From positions 672-56,562 of the forward strand of contig JAKOMP010000007.1 of NCBI GenBank assembly GCA_022241785.1: a stretch of 55,891 nt of DNA, given 5' to 3'. Each line of letters opens with the position of its first letter. The stretch's first letter is position 1. Source of the stretch: Cyanocohniella sp. LLY. Its GTDB lineage: Bacteria > Cyanobacteriota > Cyanobacteriia > Cyanobacteriales > Nostocaceae. This document shows positions 49,149-55,891 of the stretch, piece by piece. The translations under genes and the position numbers were made by a program. The notes beneath the pieces are model-generated. The model was given only the letters and a program-made list of their open reading frames with translations, searched no databases and was not told where the DNA came from.

Positions 49149-52100
49149 ATGAATAAACATATATTATTGTCTACAGAAGATCCTGGCGTTGGTGGAGTTG
49201 CACAATATAATCACTCGCTTTTATGTGGATTAAGAAAATTGGGTTATTGTGTTACTTGTATACAGCCACAACCTTTTGATGATAAGTTAATTAGTTATGA
49301 AAAACAATTAGGTATTCAACATATATGGCTAAGTAAAGAAATTGTTCAAAACCTAAAAAATATTTTAAGCGAAATAAATAATAAACCAGACTTAATTATT
49401 TGTAGCAATACCAATCCATTTGCTAATTTAGCAATCAAGCAAATAGCAATACAGCTATCTATACCTTATATAATTGTTGAGGGTCTGGTTGAGCCTCATT
49501 TAGCAGATCAATACGCTAGTTATTTAAATGATTTATCCCATCAATATATTAAAGCTAAATCAGTAATTGCTGTTTCTACTGAAAACTTAAATCTATTACA
49601 CCAGAAATTTAGATTACCTAAATATAAGGGACAAGTTATTTATTATGGAAGACCTCCCGAATATTTTGCTATTCGGGATTTATCTTTGCGGGAAAATTTG
49701 CGCCAATCTCTTAATATTCCTTCGGATGCTGTAGTTTGCTTCACATCAGCACGCATAGAAACTCGAAAAGGTTATCAGTACCAACTAGAAGCAATCAAGC
49801 AGCTGATAAATAGTCCAGAATGGCCTCAAATTTACTTTGTATGGGCAGGTGCTGGTATTTTTGAACCACAACTAGAAAAAGAACTCAAAGAAGCTGTTGA
49901 ATATCTAGGAATCAGCAATAAAGTAATTTTTTTAGGACAACGTTCTGACGTTGCTCATTGGCTAAATGCTGCTGATATCTTTGTATTTCCTTCTCTTTTA
50001 GAAGGAATGCCTTTATGTGTTATGGAAGCAATGGCAAAGGGGTTACCTGTTATTGCTTCAGGAGTTAGTGGAATACCAGAAGAACTAGGTGAAACTGGAA
50101 AATTACTTACTGATCCTAAAATTGATCCATATACCACAGTTAGAGAATTAGTAGCAACCATTAAAGAGTGGGTGAAGCAACCTCTATTACTCCAGTCTAT
50201 TGGAAAAGCTTGTAAGGAAAGGGCAGAAGAGATATTTAGGGAAGAAAGAATGATACAAGAAACAGCAGAAATTATACAACAGGCATTGCTAGCAGATAAA
50301 GATTATGTTTCACCTGGCTTTCAGATTATCCAACCGGATCAAGCTTTTCCCAATATGGTTGTTGGAAATCCCCAAACTTGTAAATGGACTTATTTACGTC
50401 GTGATATTCCTCATAACTGGTATGTAGATAAACGTCAACCAACTATAGGATTTTTAAGTCGAGATGAGGCTCATATTCTTTATAATACTGCTCTGAAATT
50501 TAAGGAAAAAAGGGCTTTAGAAATTGGCTGTTGGCTTGGTTGGTCTGCCTGTCATATAGCTTTAGCTGGATTAGAATTAGATGTAATTGACCCTTTACTA
50601 AATAGAGAAGATATTTATGAAAGTGTAAGTACTTCTCTCCAATCTGTCGGCGTTCTTGAATCAATTAACTTAGTAGGTGGTTACAGTCCACAAAAAGTAG
50701 AGGAGTTAGCTGAAAAGTCAAAAGGTAAGTGGCCATTAATTTTCATTGACGGTGATCATGAAGCACCAGGTCCACTTAAGGATGCAATCGCCTGTGAAAA
50801 ATATGCTGAAGAAGATGCGATTATTTTATTCCATGATTTATCCTCTCCTGATGTTGCCCAAGGCTTAGATTATTTGAAGGAGAAGGGATGGAACACAATG
50901 ATCTACCAAACTATGCAAATTATGGGTGTTGCATGGCGTGGGAATGTAGAACCTGTAAGACATATTCCAGATCAGACAGTCCATTGGCAATTGCCAGTAC
51001 ACTTGCAGCATTATGTTGTTAGTGGAACACAAACAAAAACAGTTTATCCATTAAGTTCTCAATTAGGTATTAGGCATATATTGAATCAAGAAAGCAACAT
51101 TCACCTAGCATCACAAGTATCTATTAGAGAAACAGCAGTTATTGAATGTAGGCATGGAGGGAGCATATCTGTAGGAAGTGGAACTGAAATTTTAGATCAT
51201 GCGATGCTCCTAACTTATGGAGGTTCAATAGATATAGGTCAAAATTGCAGCATCAATCCTTTCACGATTATTTATGGTCACGGTAGAACTAAAATTGGTA
51301 ATAATGTTTTAATAGCTGCTCATACTGTAATTATCCCCAGCAATCATAATTTTTCATCTTTAGACATACCGATTCGACTACAAGGAAATACTAGCCAAGG
51401 AATCACTATTGAAGACGATGTTTGGATTGGAGCAGGTTGTAAAGTTTTAGATGGAGTTACCATTGGCCGTGGTTCAGTGATTGCTGCTGGTGCAGTTGTT
51501 AATAAAAATGTTGAGCCTTTTAGTGTAGTGGGTGGCGTACCTGCAAAACTAATCAAAAAGCGTACACATAAAGAAACTTTTTCTGAAGTGCAAAGAGATA
51601 ATGAAAGTGAATTTCAACAACTTGTTTGTAGCGTGCGTCCCTATACTTTGCTTAGTGAAGAAAGGCTATTTTCACTCTACTCTTTAGCCAAGCAAATCTG
51701 TTTAGAGGATATTCCTGGGAATTTTGTTGAGTGTGGAAGTTATAAAGGAGGAGCAGCAGCACTTTTAGCGTTTGTAATTCAACGGTATAGTCTACGTCCA
51801 CGATTAGTATATGCTTGCGATACTTTTGAAGGGATGCCTGAACCGAGTGAATACGATCATTACCAAGGTGTGGCAGCAAATCTCACAGGTTTTGGGGTTG
51901 GAACGTTAAAAGCTCCTATTGCTGAAAATCTAGACAGTATTTGTCAATCTTTAAAAGTTAGAGATATTGTTGTCCCCGTTCAGGGATTATTTGCTCATAC
52001 ATTGCCTCAATATAAGTTAGAGATAGGAGATATTGCTTTATTACACGCTGATGGAGATTGGTATGAATCTACAATGGATATATTTAACCTACTTTATGAC

Positions 52101-53756
52101 AGTGTAGTTCCCGAAGGGATTATTCAAGTAGATGACTATGGTCATTGGGAAGGTTGTAAGAAAGCAATACATGAGTTTGAATATTTGATAGGAGAAAGAT
52201 TCAACCTTCAACAGATTGACTATACTGGTGTGTGGTTTAGAAAATTAGGAAAATTTAATAAAATAGTACCAACAATACTAGTTGATGGTGTCTTCTTCCA
52301 ACTCTACCAAACTGGTATTGCCCGTGTATGGAAATCTTTATTAGAAGAATGGGCAGATAACGGGTTTGCAAAACATCTGATAGTGCTTGATCGTGCTGGA
52401 ACTGCTCCTAAAATTTCTGGTGTTAGATACCGTAATACAGCACCTTACGACTATAAAAACACTGCTGCTGATAGAGAAATGCTACAGCAAGTGTGTGATG
52501 AAGAAGGCGCAGATTTATTTATCTCTTCTTACTACACTACCCCTATAACTACACCTTCTGTGTTCATGGCGTATGACATGATACCAGAAGTTATGGGATG
52601 GGATATGAATAATCCCATGTGGAGAGAAAAGCATCAAGCTATCCAAGCAGCATCTAATTACATAGCAATATCAGAAAATACGGCGCATGACCTTACTAGA
52701 TGTTTCCCCGATATACCAACAGACAGTGTTACTGTAGCGCATTGTGGTGTTAGTGCTACTTTTTCACCTGCCAATCCTGAAGATATTAATGATTTTAAAA
52801 CTAAGTATGGTATTAGTAAACCTTATTTCTTATTAGTTGGTGCTGGTGGTGGTTATAAAAATAGTCTGTTATTTTTCCAGGCTTTTGCTCAACTTGCCAG
52901 CAGTTCTGGATTTGACATTATCTTGACCGGAATTGGTGGTGTATTATCACCTGAATTTAGAGTTTATACATCAGGTAGTACAGTTCATACACTGCAACTT
53001 AGTGATGAAGAGTTAATAATAGCATATTCTGGTGCTGTAGCGTTAGTTTATCCTTCTAAATATGAAGGATTTGGGATGCCGATAATTGAAGCAATGGCTT
53101 GTGGTTGTCCTGTCATTACTTGTCCTAATTCCTCAATTCCCGAAGTTGCAGGAGAAGCAGCAATATATGTGAATGATGACGATGTAGATGAACTAGCAAA
53201 TGCACTATGTGAAGTGCAAAAACCTAGCTTTCGTGAAGCAGTCATGGTTGCTGGTCTAGTGCAAGTACAAAATTTTTCCTGGTCAAAGATGGCGAAAACT
53301 GTCAGTTCTGTCTTAGTGGAAGCTACACTTTTGACTTTAAATCTTAAAGAAATTAATTTGATTATTTTCCCGGATTGGTCACAACCAGAAGATGCACTCG
53401 GTTCAGAGTTGGAGCAAGTTTTTAAGGTAGTAGCAACTCATCCTGATAGTGGAAATACTACTTTACTAATTAATACCAACAACATTGCTGTAGAAGATGC
53501 CGAACTATTTTTATCGAGTGTGGCAATGAATATTTTGATGCAAGAAGATTTAGATATTACCGAAGGATTAACAATCTCTCTTGTGGCAGATTTAGCAGAT
53601 ATTCAATGGGAAGCTTTGCTACCTCGCATCAACGGCAGGATTATTTTAGAGCATGAAGACCAAAACGGAATAATTCAAGCAAAAGCAGAAAAGATTACAA
53701 CTTATGAGTTAGAAAGTTTAATTCCAGTTAGAGACGAACAGTTTTTTTTTGCTTAA
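49149..53756 (+). CDS. Five-domain glycosyltransferase/methyltransferase/acyltransferase
   Basis: This 1535-residue protein combines enzymes for surface glycan or glycoconjugate synthesis. In order: GT4-type glycosyltransferase (1-380; PSLLEGMPLCVMEAMAKGLP near 280); class I methyltransferase (about 410-600; ALEIGCWLGWSACHIA near 456, IFIDGDHEAPG near 530); left-handed beta-helix acyltransferase (about 650-807; ITIEDDVWIGAGCKVLDGVT, SVVGGVPAKLIKKR); TylF/macrocin-type O-methyltransferase (about 820-1030; FVECGSYKGGAAALL, ALLHADGDWYEST, QVDDYGHWEGCKKA); a second GT4-type glycosyltransferase (about 1040-1400; YPSKYEGFGMPIIEAMACGC near 1300); and a C-terminal linker (1405-1535). The frame ends just after nine T, and a -1 shift there continues into a TPR-GT41 protein, so this is probably the larger part of one gene. 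Confidence 0.88.
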   Translation: MNKHILLSTEDPGVGGVAQYNHSLLCGLRKLGYCVTCIQPQPFDDKLISYEKQLGIQHIWLSKEIVQNLKNILSEINNKPDLIICSNTNPFANLAIKQIAIQLSIPYIIVEGLVEPHLADQYASYLNDLSHQYIKAKSVIAVSTENLNLLHQKFRLPKYKGQVIYYGRPPEYFAIRDLSLRENLRQSLNIPSDAVVCFTSARIETRKGYQYQLEAIKQLINSPEWPQIYFVWAGAGIFEPQLEKELKEAVEYLGISNKVIFLGQRSDVAHWLNAADIFVFPSLLEGMPLCVMEAMAKGLPVIASGVSGIPEELGETGKLLTDPKIDPYTTVRELVATIKEWVKQPLLLQSIGKACKERAEEIFREERMIQETAEIIQQALLADKDYVSPGFQIIQPDQAFPNMVVGNPQTCKWTYLRRDIPHNWYVDKRQPTIGFLSRDEAHILYNTALKFKEKRALEIGCWLGWSACHIALAGLELDVIDPLLNREDIYESVSTSLQSVGVLESINLVGGYSPQKVEELAEKSKGKWPLIFIDGDHEAPGPLKDAIACEKYAEEDAIILFHDLSSPDVAQGLDYLKEKGWNTMIYQTMQIMGVAWRGNVEPVRHIPDQTVHWQLPVHLQHYVVSGTQTKTVYPLSSQLGIRHILNQESNIHLASQVSIRETAVIECRHGGSISVGSGTEILDHAMLLTYGGSIDIGQNCSINPFTIIYGHGRTKIGNNVLIAAHTVIIPSNHNFSSLDIPIRLQGNTSQGITIEDDVWIGAGCKVLDGVTIGRGSVIAAGAVVNKNVEPFSVVGGVPAKLIKKRTHKETFSEVQRDNESEFQQLVCSVRPYTLLSEERLFSLYSLAKQICLEDIPGNFVECGSYKGGAAALLAFVIQRYSLRPRLVYACDTFEGMPEPSEYDHYQGVAANLTGFGVGTLKAPIAENLDSICQSLKVRDIVVPVQGLFAHTLPQYKLEIGDIALLHADGDWYESTMDIFNLLYDSVVPEGIIQVDDYGHWEGCKKAIHEFEYLIGERFNLQQIDYTGVWFRKLGKFNKIVPTILVDGVFFQLYQTGIARVWKSLLEEWADNGFAKHLIVLDRAGTAPKISGVRYRNTAPYDYKNTAADREMLQQVCDEEGADLFISSYYTTPITTPSVFMAYDMIPEVMGWDMNNPMWREKHQAIQAASNYIAISENTAHDLTRCFPDIPTDSVTVAHCGVSATFSPANPEDINDFKTKYGISKPYFLLVGAGGGYKNSLLFFQAFAQLASSSGFDIILTGIGGVLSPEFRVYTSGSTVHTLQLSDEELIIAYSGAVALVYPSKYEGFGMPIIEAMACGCPVITCPNSSIPEVAGEAAIYVNDDDVDELANALCEVQKPSFREAVMVAGLVQVQNFSWSKMAKTVSSVLVEATLLTLNLKEINLIIFPDWSQPEDALGSELEQVFKVVATHPDSGNTTLLINTNNIAVEDAELFLSSVAMNILMQEDLDITEGLTISLVADLADIQWEALLPRINGRIILEHEDQNGIIQAKAEKITTYELESLIPVRDEQFFFA
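53742..53750 (+). other. T9 homopolymer at the junction of two frames
   Basis: Nine T follow CAG at the end of the 1535-codon frame (DEQ then FFF, Ala, stop). With one extra T, or a -1 slip, the reading becomes DEQ-FFFCLSNKLYSQGKW and joins the downstream TPR sequence with no stop. Such tracts are prone to replication or transcriptional slippage; a sequencing error is the simple alternative. Confidence 0.75.
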
Positions 53757-55420
53757 GCAATAAGCTTTACTCTCAAGGTAAATGGCAAGAAGCGATCGCT
53801 CAATTTCAAGAACTGCTAAAAATCCAATCATGTGATGCAGAAATTTATGGGCGACTAAGTGAATGCTATAGACATTTAAACTTACTGGATGAATATTTTC
53901 AAACTCTCCAGCAAGGGATTAAAGTTCACCCTACAGATGGTAGTTTGCATTTCTCGTTAATTATTGACTTGCGGCGTAGTGGGCGTATTCAAGAAGCAAT
54001 TATTTATGCTGAAAATGCCTGTCAATGTTTACCTGATGATTACACTTTTCAAATTCTTAAGTATTTAACAGTTCCATCAATATATGACAGCCCAGAAGAA
54101 ATCAACTTCTATCGCCAACGCTATACTCAAGGACTGCAAGAGTTAATTCAACAGACATCTCTAAAAACCCCTGAAGAAAAAAATAATGCTTTAGCAGGTA
54201 TAGGTAGGCTGACTAACTTTTATTTATCTTATCAAGCACAAAATGATATTGAATTACAGCGTCAGTATGGCCAGTTAGTGCATGAAATTATGGCAGCTAA
54301 CTTTCCCCAATGGGTAGTTCCTTTATCTATGCCAAAACTCCAGCCAAATCAAAAAATTCGGATTGGCTACGCTTCACATTACCTAGATTCTTATAGTGGA
54401 ACCTTATGGTTAACTGGCTGGCTGCGGTACTGTAACCATGAACAATTTGAAATTTATTGTTACTACACAGGAAACAATCCTGATGCGGTAACTCAGCAAT
54501 TTCAAGAATACAGTGATGTCTTTCACCACATTCCCCATAACTTGTCCGCAGTTTGTCAACAAATAATTGCCGATAAGTTGCACATTCTAGTTTTTCCAGA
54601 AATTGGTATGAACCCACAAACTATGCAAATGGCAGGTCTGCGACTAGCACCTGTGCAATGTACAGCTTGGGGACATCCGGTAACAACAGGCTTAACGACA
54701 ATTGATTACTTTTTATCTAGCGAGTTAATGGAAGCGGAAAATGCTCAATCACATTACTCAGAGAAATTAATTCTTTTACCTAATATTGGTGTTTCTTACC
54801 CTAAACCTTATATTCCGCCAATAGTTAAAAGCCGTGCAGATTATCAGTTATCCGATGATGCAGTTATTTATTTATGCTGTCAAGCACCTTTTAAATATTT
54901 ACCACAATACGATTTTGTTTTTGCAGAAATTGCTCGCCGTGTGCCACAAGCTAAATTTGTATTTCTGCGTGGTAAGTTACTGCAACAACGCCTAAAAAGA
55001 GCCTTTTCTGCTGTAAATTTAGATTTTCAAGATTACTGTGTATTTCTCACCATTCCAGAACGACTAGATTATTTAATGATTAACTTACTTTCAGATGTTT
55101 ATCTAGATACATTTACCTGGTCTGGTGGTAATACTACCTTAGAAGCGATCGCCTGTCATCTTCCTGTCGTCACCTGTCCTGGAGAATTTATGCGGGGTCG
55201 TCACTCTGACAGTTTCCTAAAAATGCTAGGAGTAACAGATACCATTGCTAAAGATACAACAGAATATATTGATATTGCAGTCCAATTAGGACTAGACCCA
55301 GATTGGCGAAATAGCGTATCAGAAACAATAAATCAGCGTCAAGATTATCTATTTGATGATAAAGTTTGTGTCGCAGGTTTAGAAACTTTTTATCAACAGG
55401 TGGTAGAAAAAAGTTCGTAG
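53753..55420 (+). CDS. TPR-GT41 (SPINDLY/OGT-like) glycosyltransferase
   Basis: About 556 codons lie in the -1 frame relative to the upstream gene. Coding character starts at once after the T tract (SNKLYSQGKWQEAIAQFQEL, a TPR helix pair). There is no ATG or GTG in this frame for about 190 bp, and the first possible start is a TTG at 53945 in the middle of the TPR region. After the TPRs (to about 140) comes a GT41 domain like O-GlcNAc transferase/SPINDLY: IGYASHYLDSYSGT, VQCTAWGHPVTTGL near 300, FVFAEIARRVPQAKFVFLRG, DVYLDTFTWSGGNTTLEAIA and LPVVTCPGEFMRGRHS near 480. It is expected to glycosylate proteins or glycans. Most likely it is the C-terminal part of the preceding gene, separated by a frameshift. 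Confidence 0.85.
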   Translation, partial: LSNKLYSQGKWQEAIAQFQELLKIQSCDAEIYGRLSECYRHLNLLDEYFQTLQQGIKVHPTDGSLHFSLIIDLRRSGRIQEAIIYAENACQCLPDDYTFQILKYLTVPSIYDSPEEINFYRQRYTQGLQELIQQTSLKTPEEKNNALAGIGRLTNFYLSYQAQNDIELQRQYGQLVHEIMAANFPQWVVPLSMPKLQPNQKIRIGYASHYLDSYSGTLWLTGWLRYCNHEQFEIYCYYTGNNPDAVTQQFQEYSDVFHHIPHNLSAVCQQIIADKLHILVFPEIGMNPQTMQMAGLRLAPVQCTAWGHPVTTGLTTIDYFLSSELMEAENAQSHYSEKLILLPNIGVSYPKPYIPPIVKSRADYQLSDDAVIYLCCQAPFKYLPQYDFVFAEIARRVPQAKFVFLRGKLLQQRLKRAFSAVNLDFQDYCVFLTIPERLDYLMINLLSDVYLDTFTWSGGNTTLEAIACHLPVVTCPGEFMRGRHSDSFLKMLGVTDTIAKDTTEYIDIAVQLGLDPDWRNSVSETINQRQDYLFDDKVCVAGLETFYQQVVEKSS

Positions 55421-55470
55421 TAAGCACTTCAGTGCTTCCGCAAAGATGAGGACTAAAGTCCTCACTACGA
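55415..55470. repeat. Double-hairpin extragenic repeat
   Basis: Outer arms TCGTAGT (55415-55421) and ACTACGA (55464-55470) enclose AAGCACTTCAGTGCTT and GAGGACTAAAGTCCTC. It is the same design as 9713-9766. It starts inside the last codons of the GT41 gene and overlaps its TAG stop, and could serve as its transcript end structure. Confidence 0.75.
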
Positions 55471-55710
55471 GCTTTTAAGCAATTATTGTTTACGGTGATT
55501 TTCTCTACTGCTACGTGAATTATCCTATATCAGACATAATGCGATAGAATTTAAGCATAAAAACTGCTCAAATTAATCTCTCTCATCCGTCGCATTTGTA
55601 ATATTGAAGCTATAGCTTGAATAATTTTTATGCTGATTTTGATGAAATGTCATCTGAGAATAAAGCTATTCTAAAACTAGAGTTAGCAAAAGTGGTTGAT
55701 AAAAAGAGTT

Positions 55711-55891
55711 ATGACAACTGCAAGACAAATAATTAATGATGTTATTGTCCCAAAAAGACTACCCTTTTTGGAATCAATCTGTTGGCAAACAGCAGATGTA
55801 TATCAGTTTACTCTAGAAGAAATGCTAAGTCGTTACGAGCGTGGTTGGACATATCGTACACTGTTTAACAACCTTGAAGGTGAGGAACTTG
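55711..55891 (+). CDS. Hypothetical protein, 5' part only
   Basis: The frame starts at ATG 55711 (MTTARQIINDVIVPKRLPFL) and stays open to the end of the window (60 codons, ESICWQTADVYQFTLEEML and on). AAAGAG sits just before the start. No domain is recognisable in this much sequence. A 29-codon open frame from 55647 overlaps it and is less convincing. Confidence 0.55.
   Translation, partial: MTTARQIINDVIVPKRLPFLESICWQTADVYQFTLEEMLSRYERGWTYRTLFNNLEGEEL

Noticed and set aside
55647-55736. 29-codon frame starting MSSENKAILKLELAK
   Set aside because: It is too short to support and overlaps the better frame from 55711 that stays open to the window end.

Overview
The window looks like chromosomal DNA of a filamentous, probably heterocyst-forming cyanobacterium (Nostoc/Anabaena group). 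The evidence is the many GCGATCGC (HIP1) octamers, heptamer-type tandem repeats and palindromic extragenic repeats, plus protein types typical of the group: giant Ser/Thr-kinase/histidine-kinase fusions, SLH-fasciclin proteins, large Ca-binding secreted enzymes and DUF1350. No rRNA, tRNA or CRISPR array was seen. Species is not assigned.

Layout. (1) 1-10.8 kb: the end of an insertion sequence abuts a decayed copy of a kinase/histidine-kinase gene. A methyltransferase, the intact 1956-residue paralogue of that kinase, a PhzF-type isomerase, and a truncated dienelactone hydrolase fused to foreign sequence follow. (2) 10.9-30.2 kb: three very large minus-strand genes encode secreted phosphorus-scavenging enzymes: a 5'-nucleotidase, an ExeM/NucH-type nuclease with RTX repeats, and a 2805-residue nuclease/phytase/diesterase polyprotein. 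Each of the two transcription units has a well-formed Pho box upstream. Together they could release phosphate from nucleotides, DNA, phytate-like compounds and glycerophosphodiesters outside the cell. (3) 30.6-33 kb: a stress cluster (Dps, a 17M-like/ChaB protein, CsbD, GlsB/YeaQ). (4) 34-38.4 kb: a STAS anti-anti-sigma factor convergent with a receiver-SpoIIE phosphatase, a DUF1350 protein, an unknown membrane protein and an MlaE-type permease. (5) 39.2-43.2 kb: an SLH-fasciclin envelope protein, then a toxin-antitoxin patch with one intact ParE-type pair flanked by direct repeats and one vapC remnant. (6) 43.2-45.2 kb: a Zn-ribbon/HEPN protein beside an AIG1-like GTPase with a glycine-zipper tail, a candidate uncharacterised conflict/defence pair. 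(7) 45.3-49.1 kb: a transketolase-family enzyme and small proteins. (8) 49.1-55.4 kb: a five-domain glycosyltransferase/methyltransferase/acyltransferase whose frame continues into a TPR-GT41 glycosyltransferase through a -1 shift at a run of nine T. A partial unknown gene ends the window.

Structure not explained by genes includes a family of 124-192 bp inverted-repeat elements (three copies, each flanked by a perfect 9-10 bp target duplication, ends resembling IS4-family ends), a second inverted-repeat element beside a Pho box, double-hairpin repeats, and a short palindromic repeat inserted in frame within a coding gene.
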